Shown: positions 16,838-27,544 of the stretch, in pieces | How the letters are laid out: each line of letters opens with the position of its first letter | Numbering within the stretch: the first letter of the stretch is position 1 | From: Alloalcanivorax gelatiniphagus | GTDB taxonomy: Bacteria; Pseudomonadota; Gammaproteobacteria; Pseudomonadales; Alcanivoracaceae | Length of the DNA stretch: 51,215 nt | Direction: 5' to 3' | Assembly: GCF_005938655.1 (NCBI RefSeq) | Contig: NZ_VCQT01000015.1 | Coordinates: forward strand, 1-51,215 | Position numbers and translations under genes: made by a program | The notes under the pieces: model-generated | The model's database searches: none | What the model saw: the letters and a program-made list of their open reading frames with translations, nothing else | Told to the model about the DNA's origin: nothing

Positions 16838-18001
16838 ATGACATTGACCCGAACCTTTCGACGCCTGGCGGCAGCCAGCGCCGTGGCCCTGGCCCTGGGC
16901 GGCGTGGCCCACGCCGAGGAAGTCACCATCGGTTTCACCGGCCCGCTCAGCGGCGGTGCCGCTCTGTACGGTGAAAACACCGTGGAAGGCCTGCGCATGG
17001 CCGCCAACGAGATCAACGAGGCCGGCGGTTTCGACGTGGATGGTGAGAACTACACCATCAAGATCGAAGCCCTGGACGACAAGTATTCACCCAGCCAGGC
17101 GGCGGTGAACGGCAAGCGGCTGGTGCAGCAGTACAAGGCGCCGATCATCTTCACCCCGCACTCCGGCGGCACCTTCGCCCTGCAGGCGTTCAATGAGCGC
17201 GACGGCTTCCTGGTAATGTCCTACACCTCGGTGCCGGCGGTGACCGCCAAGGGCAACAAGCTGACCGTCAAGATTCCGCCGAACTTCACTGACTACCTGG
17301 TGCCGTTCGCCCGAATCACCATGGACCGCTTCGGCAAGAATCTGGCGGTGGCCAACGCCACCCACGACTACGCCAAGTACTGGACCAAGGAATTCGTGCC
17401 GGTATGGCGCAAGATGGGCGGTGAAGTGGTTGCCACCAACCCGATGGACTACAACAAGTCCGCGGACTACTACACCGGCGTCAGCAAGGTGCTGGCGGAC
17501 AAGCCGGACGTGATGTTCGTGGGCGGTGCCTCCGAGCCCACCGGTCTGGTGGTGCGTCAGGCCCGTGAGCTGGGCTTCAAGGGCGGTTTCGTGATCATGG
17601 ACCAGGCCAAGATCGATGAAGTGGCCAAGGTATCCGGTGGTCTGGACTCCCTGGAAGGTTCCGTGGGCGTGGTGCCCCTGGCCAACTACAACACCCCGGG
17701 CGCGGAGCGTTTCGTGAAACTCTGGAAAGAGAAGCACGACGGCGTGGCCACCTCGGAAACCGCCTACCACTACTTCGCCATGTACCTGGTGATGCACGCC
17801 ATGCAGGAAGCCGGTTCCGTGGACGACCCGGTGGCCATCCGCGCCGCCATCCCGGAAGCGCTGAAGGACGTGGATCCCAAGCACAACCCCTATGACGTGA
17901 CCGCCATCACCGACGACGGCAACCTGGGCGCTGAGCCGCAGATCGCCGAAGTGAAGGACGGTAAAGTGATGATCCGCGAAACCCGGGACTACAAAGAGTA
18001 A
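16838..18001 (+). CDS. Periplasmic substrate-binding protein of the LIV-type importer (LivK-like)
   Basis: This is a type I periplasmic binding protein of 387 residues. A Sec signal peptide of about 26 residues ends in GVAHA before EEVTIGFTGPLSGG. The mature part has the Peripla_BP_6 pattern: an EGLRMAANEINEAGG helix, DDKYSPSQAAVNGKRLV, and a final domain up to the C-terminus. I start at the ATG at 16838 because GGGAGA precedes it; an upstream ATG at 16820 overlaps that ribosome site. It follows livF after 91 bases and ends in a strong terminator. No Cys anchor is seen, so it should be soluble. The ligand is unknown, probably a carboxylate given the neighbours. Confidence 0.93.
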   Translation: MTLTRTFRRLAAASAVALALGGVAHAEEVTIGFTGPLSGGAALYGENTVEGLRMAANEINEAGGFDVDGENYTIKIEALDDKYSPSQAAVNGKRLVQQYKAPIIFTPHSGGTFALQAFNERDGFLVMSYTSVPAVTAKGNKLTVKIPPNFTDYLVPFARITMDRFGKNLAVANATHDYAKYWTKEFVPVWRKMGGEVVATNPMDYNKSADYYTGVSKVLADKPDVMFVGGASEPTGLVVRQARELGFKGGFVIMDQAKIDEVAKVSGGLDSLEGSVGVVPLANYNTPGAERFVKLWKEKHDGVATSETAYHYFAMYLVMHAMQEAGSVDDPVAIRAAIPEALKDVDPKHNPYDVTAITDDGNLGAEPQIAEVKDGKVMIRETRDYKE

Positions 18002-18028
18002 GTCGCCACCCGATAGTGGAAATCAGGA

Positions 18029-18053
18029 GGGCACCCGGTCGGGTGCCCTTTTT
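18029..18053 (+). terminator. Rho-independent terminator of the liv operon
   Basis: GGGCACCC and GGGTGCCC form an 8-bp stem with a 4-nt loop, followed by five T, 27 bases after the binding-protein stop codon. Confidence 0.9.
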
Positions 18054-18062
18054 GATTGGCCT

Positions 18063-18084
18063 GTAGGAGCGGCTTCAGCCGCGA
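18063..18084. repeat. Single REP element
   Basis: One copy of GTAGGAGCGGCTTCAGCCGC(GA) lies right after the liv terminator. Unlike most copies in the window it has no inverted partner nearby. Confidence 0.85.
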
Positions 18085-18124
18085 ACCGGCGACCGTCCGC
18101 TAGATAAAACCAAATTTCAAATTA

Positions 18125-18152
18125 TTGATAAAAGGCCCGTTTTTCCTATACT
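18125..18152 (+). promoter_or_regulatory. Candidate sigma-70 promoter of the beta-oxidation genes
   Basis: TTGATA (18125-18130) and TATACT (18147-18152) are 16 bases apart, the best -10 box among the promoters seen here. It lies 97 bases before the fused hydratase/dehydrogenase gene, after an AT-rich AAATTTCAAAT patch that could hold a regulator site. Confidence 0.6.
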
Positions 18153-18248
18153 GGAGGGCCTGCACGTTAACCGTTTTCAAGGCCACCGGAGACGCCGGAA
18201 ACATGGCGAAAAAAGACATTTCCGGGGCCTTCCGCTGAAGGAGGCATC

Positions 18249-20333
<2,085 letters not shown>

Positions 20334-20341
20334 GCCCGCTC

Positions 20342-20396
20342 ATCGCGGCTGAAGCCGCTCCTGCGGAGTTCCGGGCAGGAGCGGCTTCAGCCGCGA
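20342..20396. repeat. REP pair, inverted
   Basis: Two facing REP copies (20342-20364 and 20375-20396) with an 11-bp spacer fill the gap between the bifunctional enzyme and the first acyl-CoA dehydrogenase. The hairpin could separate the mRNA segments within one operon. Confidence 0.9.
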
Positions 20397-20418
20397 CCAC
20401 GGCATTAGAGAGGACATT

Positions 20419-21618
20419 ATGGATATTAACTACACCCCGGAAGAGCGCGCGTTCCGCGACGAAGTGCGCGGCTTCCTGAAGGACAAGCTGCCGGCGGATA
20501 TCTCCCGCAAGGTGAAAGAACACAAGCGCCTGGGCAAGGAAGACACGGTCCGCTGGCAGAAGATTCTCAACGAGCAGGGCTGGCTGGCCCTGCACTGGCC
20601 GAAAGAGCACGGCGGCACCGGCTGGAGCCCGATCCAGAAGCACATCTTCGAGGAAGAGTGCGCGGAAGCCGGCGCGCCCACCGTGCTGCCGTTCGGCGTC
20701 AACATGGTCGCCCCGGTGATCATCAAGTTCGGCACCCAGGAACAGAAGGATTATTACCTGCCGCGCATCCTGCGCAGCGACGACTGGTGGTGCCAGGGCT
20801 ACTCCGAGCCCGGCGCCGGTTCCGACCTGGCCGGCCTGAAGACCCGCGCGGTGCGCGAAGGCGATCACTACATCGTCAACGGTCAGAAGACCTGGACCAC
20901 CCTGGGCCAGCACGCCAACATGATTTTCTGCCTGGTGCGCACCGACCCGGACGCCAAGAAACAGGAAGGCATCTCCTTCCTGCTCATCGACATGGAGAAA
21001 AGCGAGGGCATCACCGTGCGCCCGCTGATCACCCTGGACGGCGAGCACGAAGTGAACGAAGTGTTCTTCGACAACGTCAAGGTGCCGGTGGAGAACCTGG
21101 TCGGCGAGGAGAACAAGGGCTGGACCTGCGCCAAGTACCTGCTCACCTTCGAGCGTACCGGCATCGCCGGTGTCGGTTCTTCCAAGGCTGCTTTGGCGCA
21201 CCTCAAGCAGGTGGCCCGCGAGCAGACCGTCAACGGCAAGCCGTTGATTGAGGAACCGCACTTCCGCGCCCGCCTGGCGGACGTGGAAATGGAGCTGATG
21301 TCCCTGGAAATGACCAACCTGCGCACCGTGGCGGCCGCCGAGGCCGGTGGCGTGCCCGGCGCGGAAAGCTCCTTCCTGAAGATCATGGGCACCGAACTGC
21401 GCCAGGAGATCACCGATCTGTTCCGCCGCGCCGCCGGTCCCCACGCTCTGCCGTTCCTCCCCGAGGAACTGGCCGGTGACTTCGAGGGCCCCTATGTGGG
21501 ACCGGAGTTCGCCGCCTCCGTGGCCAGCCGTTACTTCAACTTCCGCAAGCTCTCCATCTTTGGGGGCTCCAACGAAATTCAGAAGAACATCATCTCCAAG
21601 ATGATCCTCGGACTGTAA
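20419..21618 (+). CDS. Acyl-CoA dehydrogenase, large subunit (PimC-like)
   Basis: This is a 399-residue FAD acyl-CoA dehydrogenase. The flavin motif is GYSEPGAGSDLAGL, and the C-terminal FGGSNEIQKNIIS replaces the classical YEGTxQI, with Gly at the usual Glu position. A Glu is instead present at E245 in LTFERTGIAG, the position of the catalytic Glu in isovaleryl-CoA dehydrogenase (LDLERL). The next gene encodes a companion dehydrogenase lacking both residues, the pattern of two-subunit enzymes such as pimeloyl-CoA dehydrogenase PimC/PimD. It should introduce the 2,3 double bond before the adjacent hydratase/dehydrogenase acts. Confidence 0.92.
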   Translation: MDINYTPEERAFRDEVRGFLKDKLPADISRKVKEHKRLGKEDTVRWQKILNEQGWLALHWPKEHGGTGWSPIQKHIFEEECAEAGAPTVLPFGVNMVAPVIIKFGTQEQKDYYLPRILRSDDWWCQGYSEPGAGSDLAGLKTRAVREGDHYIVNGQKTWTTLGQHANMIFCLVRTDPDAKKQEGISFLLIDMEKSEGITVRPLITLDGEHEVNEVFFDNVKVPVENLVGEENKGWTCAKYLLTFERTGIAGVGSSKAALAHLKQVAREQTVNGKPLIEEPHFRARLADVEMELMSLEMTNLRTVAAAEAGGVPGAESSFLKIMGTELRQEITDLFRRAAGPHALPFLPEELAGDFEGPYVGPEFAASVASRYFNFRKLSIFGGSNEIQKNIISKMILGL

Positions 21619-21631
21619 GGAGTCGACGAAC

Positions 21632-22783
21632 ATGGATTTCAAACTTAGCGACGAGCAGCGCATGCTCGAAGAGACCGTGGGTCGTCTGGTCCGTGACACC
21701 TATACCTTCGACGCGCGCAACAAGATTCTCGAGTCCGAGCAGGGCTTCAGCACCGACATGTGGAACCAGTTCGCCGAGCTCGGCCTGCTGGGCGTGCCGT
21801 TCTCCGAGGAAGCCGGTGGCTTCAACGGCGGCGGCCCGGAGCTGATGGTGGTGGCCGAGGGCTTCGGCCGTGGTCTGGTGGTGGAACCCTACCTGGCCAC
21901 CGTGGTGCTGTCCGGCACCCTGATCGACAAGCTGGGCAACGACGCCCAGAAAGAGCAATGGGTGAGCGCCATCATCGGCGGCGAAACCCGTTTCGCCCTG
22001 GCCGCCTACGAGCCGCGGGGTCGCTATGACCACACCGTGGTCGAGACCAGCGCCAAGAAAGACGGCGACGGCTATGTGATCAACGGCGAAAAAGCCGTGG
22101 TTCTGCACGGCGACAGCGCCGACCAGCTGGTGGTGATCGCCCGCACCGGCGGCGACAGCGACGCCCGCGACGGCCTCAGTGCCTTTATCGTCGACGCCAA
22201 CGCCGACGGCGTGAGCCGCAAGGGTTACGCCACCATCGACGGCCTGCACGCCGCCGAGATCACCCTGAGCAACGTCAAGGTCGGCGCCGACGCGCTGCTG
22301 GGCGAGGAAGGCAAGGCCATCGACGCTCTGGAAGCGAGCCTGGACCTGGCCCTGATCACCCTGTGCGCGGAAGCCGCCGGCGCCATGGAAGTGGCCTGCG
22401 ACCAGACCCTGGACTACATCAAGGAACGCCAGCAGTTCGGCGTGCCGATCGGCAAATTCCAGGCCCTGCAGCACCGCATGGTGGAAATGCGCATGGAGCT
22501 GGAAAAAGTACGTTCCATCACCATGCTGGCGGCCTGCAGCCTGGACGCCCCGGCGGACCTGCGCAAGAAACGCATCTCCGCGGCCAAGGCCCAGGTCGGC
22601 AAGTCCGGCCGCAAGGTGGCCGAGGAAGCGATCCAGCTGTTCGGCGGCATGGGCATGATGGAAGAAACCGCGGTTTCCCATTACGCCAAGCGCATCGTGA
22701 TGATCGACCACTGGTTCGGCGACCGGGAATACCATCTGGGTATTCTGGAAACGCTGATCGACGTGGACGACCACGCGGCGTAA
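21632..22783 (+). CDS. Acyl-CoA dehydrogenase, small subunit (PimD-like)
   Basis: This 383-residue ACAD-fold protein begins 13 bases after the large subunit. The ACAD helical domains are recognisable (IKERQQFGVPIGKFQALQHRM, LFGGMGMMEE). The flavin-site stretch is diverged (ALAAYEPRGRYD instead of TEPxxGSD), and neither catalytic Glu position is occupied: LDLALITLCAEAAG stands where the partner has FERTG, and there is no YEGT. It is therefore probably a structural or cofactor-sharing subunit of a heteromeric dehydrogenase rather than an independent enzyme. A strong terminator follows directly. Confidence 0.9.
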   Translation: MDFKLSDEQRMLEETVGRLVRDTYTFDARNKILESEQGFSTDMWNQFAELGLLGVPFSEEAGGFNGGGPELMVVAEGFGRGLVVEPYLATVVLSGTLIDKLGNDAQKEQWVSAIIGGETRFALAAYEPRGRYDHTVVETSAKKDGDGYVINGEKAVVLHGDSADQLVVIARTGGDSDARDGLSAFIVDANADGVSRKGYATIDGLHAAEITLSNVKVGADALLGEEGKAIDALEASLDLALITLCAEAAGAMEVACDQTLDYIKERQQFGVPIGKFQALQHRMVEMRMELEKVRSITMLAACSLDAPADLRKKRISAAKAQVGKSGRKVAEEAIQLFGGMGMMEETAVSHYAKRIVMIDHWFGDREYHLGILETLIDVDDHAA

Positions 22784-22790
22784 CCGGAAA

Positions 22791-22815
22791 GGGCGGCCCG
22801 CGGGCCGCCCTTTTT
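22791..22815 (+). terminator. Rho-independent terminator of the beta-oxidation operon
   Basis: A perfect palindrome GGGCGGCCCG/CGGGCCGCCC followed by five T begins eight bases after the small-subunit stop codon. Confidence 0.93.
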
Positions 22816-22830
22816 GGTTGAAAGTTCCCC

Positions 22831-22898
22831 GTAGGAGCGACTTCAGTCGCGATTGCCACGGCGATCAACCGCTTGATCGTGACTGAAGTCGCTCCTAC
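22831..22898. repeat. REP pair, inverted
   Basis: Facing REP copies (22831-22853 and 22876-22898) sit between the terminator and the next gene. The inner spacer also has complementary CGATCAA/TTGATCG segments, which would lengthen the hairpin. Confidence 0.9.
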
Positions 22899-22938
22899 GG
22901 GGCGCCATATCAAAAATAATTTTCCGGGAGAGTTCGCA

Positions 22939-23970
22939 ATGACCGTTAACCGCCAGATCATTCTCGCCAAACGTCCGGTCGGCATGCCCGACGACAGCAA
23001 CCTGAAACTGCAGGATGGCACCGTTCCCGAGGTGGGCGAAGGTCAGGTACTGGTACGCACCATCTATCTGTCCCTGGACCCCTACATGCGCGGCCGCATG
23101 AGCGCCGCCAAATCCTACTCCGCCAGCGTGGAAGAAGGCGCCGTGATGGAAGGCGCCACCGTGGGCCAGGTGGTGGAATCGCGCAGCGGCGATTTCAAGC
23201 AGGGCGACTATGTACTGTGCCCGGGTGGCTGGCAGGAATACTCCGTCAACAACCCGAAAATGATGCGCAAACTCGACCCGGCCCAGGCGCCGATCAGCAC
23301 CGCCGTGGGCGTGCTCGGCATGCCCGGCTTCACCGCCTATGTGGGCCTGGATGAAATCGGCAAGCCGCAGAAAGGCGAAACCGTGGTGGTGTCCGCCGCC
23401 GCCGGTGCGGTGGGTCAGGTGGTCGGTCAGATCGCCAAGATTCAGGGCTGCCGCGTGGTCGGCGTGGCCGGCGCCGAGGACAAGTGCAAGCACGTGGTAG
23501 AAGCCTATGGCTTCGATGCCTGCGTGAACTACAAGGACGCGGACTTCCGCGACCAGCTCAAGCAAGCCTGCCCCAACGGCATCGACGTCTACTTCGAGAA
23601 CGTGGGCGGCGAGACCTTCGACGCGGTGATGGAGCTGGTCAACGACTTCGCCCGTATTCCGGTGTGCGGCCGTATCGCCCACTACAACGACACCGAGCAG
23701 CCCCAGGGCCCGGACCGTCTGCCCGGCTTCATGGGCAAGGTGCTGGTCAAGCGTCTGCTGCTCAAGGGCTTTATCCAGTTCGATTACGCCCACCGTGGCC
23801 CGGACTTCCAGCGCGACATGGGCGCCTGGATCCGCGACGGCAAGGTCAAGTACCAGGAAGACCTGGTGGACGGCCTGGAAAACGCGGTCAGCGCCTTCCA
23901 GGGTCTGTTGCAGGGCAAAAACCGGGGCAAGCTGCTGATTCGCGTCAGCGACGACCCGACCCTGAAGTAA
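22939..23970 (+). CDS. NADPH-dependent alkenal/enone reductase, CurA/PTGR family (MDR superfamily)
   Basis: This zinc-free medium-chain reductase has 343 residues. Family marks are YLSLDPYMRGRM near residue 40, LGMPGFTAYVGL, the NADPH-binding VSAAAGAVGQVVGQIAK, and a C-terminal LLQGKNRGKLLIRVSD. Relatives reduce the C=C bond of enones such as dihydrocurcumin precursors, prostaglandins and reactive aldehydes. The ATG at 22939 has GGGAG upstream; the frame is open into the REP element but that extension is not real. It begins a three-gene operon with an MFS exporter and a ketopantoate-reductase-like protein, spaced 9 and -1 bases. Confidence 0.92.
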   Translation: MTVNRQIILAKRPVGMPDDSNLKLQDGTVPEVGEGQVLVRTIYLSLDPYMRGRMSAAKSYSASVEEGAVMEGATVGQVVESRSGDFKQGDYVLCPGGWQEYSVNNPKMMRKLDPAQAPISTAVGVLGMPGFTAYVGLDEIGKPQKGETVVVSAAAGAVGQVVGQIAKIQGCRVVGVAGAEDKCKHVVEAYGFDACVNYKDADFRDQLKQACPNGIDVYFENVGGETFDAVMELVNDFARIPVCGRIAHYNDTEQPQGPDRLPGFMGKVLVKRLLLKGFIQFDYAHRGPDFQRDMGAWIRDGKVKYQEDLVDGLENAVSAFQGLLQGKNRGKLLIRVSDDPTLK

Positions 23971-23979
23971 GGGTCCTCC

Positions 23980-25428
23980 ATGTCCGACAATCCGGCCGTG
24001 GCGCTCCTGTTCGAGCGCCATGGGCCACGCTATCGATGGTTCGCCACCGTCACGGTGATGCTCGGCACCCTGTCCGTGGTGCTCGCCGCCACCATCATCA
24101 ATGTGGCGGTGCCATCGATCATGGCCCAATACGCTCTGGCCCAGGATCAGGTGCACTGGCTCGCCACCGGTTTTCTGGCGGCGATGACCGTGGGCATGCT
24201 GCTCAATGCCTGGGCGGTGGCCCGTTTCGGGTCGCGCCAGGCGTTCCTGCTGGCCATGGGCATTTTCATCGTTGCCTCCCTGGTGGGCGGGTTCGCCGAC
24301 AGCTTCACCGTGCTGGTGCTGGCGCGGGTGGTGCAGGGGGTGATGGCCGGCATGATCCAGCCGCTGGCCATGATCACCATTTTCCAGGTGTTCCCGTTGC
24401 ACAAGCGGGGCCAGGCCATGGGCATCTATGGCATGGGCGTGATCCTGGGCCCGGCCATCGCGCCGGCCCTGGGCGGCGTGCTGGTGGACGCCTGGTCCTG
24501 GCGCGCCACCTTCTTCGTGGTGTTGCCGGCCTGTGCCCTGGCCATGGCCCTGGGCCGTGCCTTTCTGCCCAACCACCGGGAAGCGCAGGCGCCACGGCTG
24601 GACTGGGCCGGCCTGGCCCTGCTCAGCCTGGGCCTCACCGCCACTTTGTGGGCGATGGCGTCCGGCCTGCGGCGTGGCTGGCTGGAGCCCTGGCTGTTGA
24701 GCGCCTTGATCGGTGGTCCGCTACTGTTGATCGCCTTCGTGGCCTGGCAACGGCGCGCCCGGCATCCGCTGTTTGATCTGCGGGTGTTCGCCACCCCCGG
24801 ATTCGGCGGCGGCTTCCTGCTGTCCATGGCCATCGGCGCCGGCGTGTTCGCCTCCACCTACCTGTTCCCGCTGTACTTCCAGCAGGTGTCCGGGTTCAGC
24901 GCCTCGGCCTCCGGGCTGATGCTGATGCCCGCCGGCCTGGCGATGGCGTTTATCTTCCCGTTCGTGGGCTACCTTACCGACCGCATGCCGCTCACCGGTC
25001 TGGTGGCCGCCGGCCTGCTGTTCTTTATCGCCAGCATGGTTCTGATGCGCGCCGCCGACCCGACCACCGCCGGTGTCTGGCTGGTGACCTGGGCGGTGCT
25101 GGCGCGGCTGGCCATGGGCCTGATGATGCCGCCGGTGACCACCGGCAGCCTGATGATGTTGCCGCCGGCGCTGATTTCCCAGGGCTCCGGCATCATCAAC
25201 TTCGGCCGCCAGATCGGTGGCGCCCTGGGCATCAACCTGTGCGCCATCTGCGTACAATTCTTTTCCGACCGGTACTGGCAGGCTTACCCGGAGGCCGGGC
25301 ACCCCCGCGCCTTTGAAGTGGGCTTCGACGATGCCTATCTGATGCTCTTCATTGTCTTTGTTCTTGGTTTCCTTCCCCTGCGCGCCCTGCGCCGGGGGGA
25401 GCGACGTATGCACGCGGAGAAATCCTGA
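23980..25428 (+). CDS. MFS multidrug exporter, DHA2 family (EmrB/QacA-like)
   Basis: This 482-residue membrane protein has about 14 hydrophobic segments, the DHA2 number. Motifs seen are LAATIINVAVPSI in helix 1 (the D1-type motif, here with Ala before Ala-Thr), QVHWLATGFLAAM, and LARVVQGVMAGMIQPLAM followed by GPAIAPALGGVLVDAWSWRATFF (motif C region). It would export drugs or toxic metabolites using the proton gradient. No EmrA-like adaptor is adjacent, so it may act alone across the inner membrane. Its stop overlaps the next start codon by one base (TGATG). Confidence 0.93.
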   Translation: MSDNPAVALLFERHGPRYRWFATVTVMLGTLSVVLAATIINVAVPSIMAQYALAQDQVHWLATGFLAAMTVGMLLNAWAVARFGSRQAFLLAMGIFIVASLVGGFADSFTVLVLARVVQGVMAGMIQPLAMITIFQVFPLHKRGQAMGIYGMGVILGPAIAPALGGVLVDAWSWRATFFVVLPACALAMALGRAFLPNHREAQAPRLDWAGLALLSLGLTATLWAMASGLRRGWLEPWLLSALIGGPLLLIAFVAWQRRARHPLFDLRVFATPGFGGGFLLSMAIGAGVFASTYLFPLYFQQVSGFSASASGLMLMPAGLAMAFIFPFVGYLTDRMPLTGLVAAGLLFFIASMVLMRAADPTTAGVWLVTWAVLARLAMGLMMPPVTTGSLMMLPPALISQGSGIINFGRQIGGALGINLCAICVQFFSDRYWQAYPEAGHPRAFEVGFDDAYLMLFIVFVLGFLPLRALRRGERRMHAEKS

Positions 25429-26348
25429 TGACCGATTCACAACCCCACGCTTTGATTATCGGCGCCGGCGCCATCGGCAGTTTTTACGGTGCCATCCTCA
25501 AGCGCGCCGGTTGCACCGTGAGCGTCGTGGTGCGCTCCGAGTACGACGCCGTCAAGGAAAACGGCTTCCAATTCGAAAGCCCCCTGGGGGATATCTCCTG
25601 GGCCCCGGATTACCTCTACAAGGACGGCGACAAGCCGGACGCGGTTCCGGATTATGTGATTCTCGCCACCAAGGTGCTGCCCGACAGCGACCGGGTCGCT
25701 CTGGTCAAACCCTGGGTGGGCGAGGGCACCCGCATCGTGTTGATCCAGAATGGCCTGGATATCGAACGGGAACTGGCGGACGCCTACCCGAACAACCCGG
25801 TGATCAGCTGCCTGGCGTTCGTGGCGGTGAGCCGCCAGGGCCCGGGCCGCATCAAGCACAACGCCTACGGCCGCCTGGTGATGGGCCGTTTCCCCCAGGG
25901 CGCCGACGCCCACTGCGAGGCATTGCGGGACCTGTTCGTGGCCGGCGGCATCGACATCAAACTGGCCGACGATGTGGTCCGCGAGCGCTGGCTCAAGTGC
26001 GTCTGGAACACGCCGTTCAACCCGCTCTCTGTGCTCGCCAACGGCGCCGACACCCTGACCATGCTGGATGCGCCCGGTGGCGAGAAACTGGTGCGTGAAC
26101 TGATGGATGAGGTGATGGCCACCGCCGCCGCCGACGGCTATCCGTTGCCCCCGCAGCTGCCGGACAGCAACATCGAAGGCACCCGCAAAATGCCGGCTTA
26201 CAAGAACAGCATGGCGCTGGATTATCTGAATGGCCGCGCCATCGAACTGGACGCCATTCTCGGCAACGTGGTCGCCATCGCCCAGAAGCACGGGGTGGCC
26301 GTACCGCGTTTGGAAACCATGCTGGCGGCGCTGCGCATGCGCGCCTGA
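25428..26348 (+). CDS. Ketopantoate reductase family protein (PanE/ApbA-like)
   Basis: This is a 306-residue NADPH-dependent reductase of the PanE fold. The dinucleotide motif GAGAIGSFYG is at the N-terminus, followed by a Rossmann domain. The C-terminal helical domain has WLKCVWNTPFNPLSVL, which contains the likely catalytic Lys, and a closing helix with VPRLETMLAALRMR. The true PanE makes pantoate for coenzyme A, but the family is broad. Linkage with an exporter and an enone reductase rather than panBC suggests another 2-keto or beta-keto substrate. It is translationally coupled to the exporter gene. Confidence 0.88.
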   Translation: MTDSQPHALIIGAGAIGSFYGAILKRAGCTVSVVVRSEYDAVKENGFQFESPLGDISWAPDYLYKDGDKPDAVPDYVILATKVLPDSDRVALVKPWVGEGTRIVLIQNGLDIERELADAYPNNPVISCLAFVAVSRQGPGRIKHNAYGRLVMGRFPQGADAHCEALRDLFVAGGIDIKLADDVVRERWLKCVWNTPFNPLSVLANGADTLTMLDAPGGEKLVRELMDEVMATAAADGYPLPPQLPDSNIEGTRKMPAYKNSMALDYLNGRAIELDAILGNVVAIAQKHGVAVPRLETMLAALRMRA

Positions 26349-26360
26349 GGTAGGGCGGGG

Positions 26361-26701
26361 GTCGCGGCTGAAGTCGCTCCTGCGGGGGGCTTTTGGGGTC
26401 GCGACTGAAGTCGCTCCTACTGGGGCTGTGGGGTCGCGACTGAAGTCGCTCCTACGGGAGCTTGTGGGATCGCGGCTGAAGTCGCTCCTGCGGGGGTTTT
26501 CGGGCGCGGTTGAAGCCGCTCCTACGGGAGCTTGTGGGATCGCGACTGAAGTCGCTCCTACGGGGCCTTTGGGGGTCGCGGCTGAAACCGCTCCTGCGGG
26601 GGCTTGTGGGATCGCGACTGAAGTCGCTCCTACGAGGCCTTTGGGGGGCGCGGTTGAAGCCGCTCCTACGGGGATCTTGTAGGAGCGACTTCAGTCGCGA
26701 T
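26361..26701. repeat. Tandem REP array (nine direct copies plus one inverted)
   Basis: The 366-base gap between the PanE-like and aldolase-like genes is almost entirely REP DNA. Copies in the orientation (G/A)TCGCGRCTGAAGYCGCTCCT start at about 26361, 26398, 26433, 26469, 26504, 26539, 26575, 26611 and 26648, a period of 35-37 bp. A tenth, inverted copy lies at 26679-26701. The linkers are G-rich (GGGGCTTGTGGG type). Copies differ at a few stem positions that co-vary between arms (CGACTGAAGTCG and CGGTTGAAGCCG), as selection for a hairpin would give. Confidence 0.95.
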
Positions 26702-26714
26702 CAACGGCCTCGGA

Positions 26715-27470
26715 TCAGGTCGCGTAATCGCTACCAATCCGCTCCAGCTTGCGCAGCAGCGCCGGCCAGGTCAGCTTGCTGGCCATGCCCAGCTGCTGGG
26801 ATTGCTCGGCGGTGGTGTCCAGAGCCTGCTGGGACGGCAGGTAGGGTTCGCCCTGGCCCAGCGTGCGTACCTGGATCTCGGCGGCCTTCATCAGGAAATA
26901 CATGTAGGTGAAGGCTTCGCCCACGTTGCGGCCCACGCTCAGGGTGCCGTGGTTGCGCAGCAGCATCATGTTCTTGTCGCCCAGATCCCGGATCAGCCGT
27001 TCGCGCTCGTCCAGGTTCAGGGCCACGCCCTCATAATCGTGGAAGCTCAGGTGCTGCAGGCACAGCATGGCGGTCTGGCTGAGCGGCAGCAGGCCGTCCT
27101 TGTGGGCGCTCACCGCCACCCCGTCCGGGGCGTGCAGGTGCAGCACCGCGCCGGCTTCCTCACGGGCCATGTGCACGGCGCTGTGGATGGTGAAGCCGGC
27201 CGGGTTGACCCGGTTGGTGGCGCCCGGGTCGACGATCTCGCCGTCCCGATCCACCTTCACCAGGGACGACGCGGTGATTTCGTCGAACAACATGCCGTAG
27301 GGGTTGATCAGGAAATGGTGCTCCGGCCCGGGCACGCGGGCGGACAGATGGGTGAACACCAGGTCCTCCCAATCGTACAGCGCCACCAGGCGGTAGGCGG
27401 CGGCCAGGTCCTTACGAACCTCCCACTCTTCCTGACTCATGGTGCTCTGGCGAGCGGTTGCTTCGGTCAT
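26715..27470 (-). CDS. Class II aldolase/adducin-family protein
   Basis: This 251-residue protein has the class II aldolase fold. The zinc-site residues are present: H111 and H113 in VLHLHAPDG and H174 in LLRNHGTLSVG. Relatives include fuculose-1-phosphate aldolase, ribulose-5-phosphate epimerase and decarboxylases, but many members next to fatty-acid genes are uncharacterised. It probably handles a small hydroxy or keto acid. The start at 27470 has GAGGTG upstream; an internal ATG ten codons later is possible. Its last codons abut the REP array, and there is a TGAAA-N5-TTTCA inverted repeat in front of the gene. Confidence 0.88.
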   Translation of the reverse strand: MTEATARQSTMSQEEWEVRKDLAAAYRLVALYDWEDLVFTHLSARVPGPEHHFLINPYGMLFDEITASSLVKVDRDGEIVDPGATNRVNPAGFTIHSAVHMAREEAGAVLHLHAPDGVAVSAHKDGLLPLSQTAMLCLQHLSFHDYEGVALNLDERERLIRDLGDKNMMLLRNHGTLSVGRNVGEAFTYMYFLMKAAEIQVRTLGQGEPYLPSQQALDTTAEQSQQLGMASKLTWPALLRKLERIGSDYAT

Positions 27471-27489
27471 TGCGGCACCTCGTTTGTTG

Positions 27490-27504
27490 TGAAATAGTGT
27501 TTCA
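27490..27504. promoter_or_regulatory. Candidate operator upstream of the aldolase-like gene
   Basis: TGAAA (27490-27494) and TTTCA (27500-27504) form an inverted repeat with a 5-bp spacer, 20 bases before the leftward start codon and inside an AT-rich promoter-like patch (TTATATTAATGA on the minus strand). The binding protein is unknown. Confidence 0.3.
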
Positions 27505-27544
27505 TTAATATAACAACAGTATTGAAGTTATGGGAAATCCGGCC

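Noticed and set aside
26230..26682. Rightward reading frame encoding repeated [14 protein letters not shown] segments
   Set aside because: It is the translation of the REP array and the tail of the PanE-like gene; it has no ribosome site and its repeat pattern follows from the DNA repeat.
26361..26701. CRISPR-like array (short palindromic repeats with a period of about 36 bp)
   Set aside because: The linkers are only about 13 bp, G-rich and similar to each other, the repeats are the REP found all over the window, and there are no cas genes.
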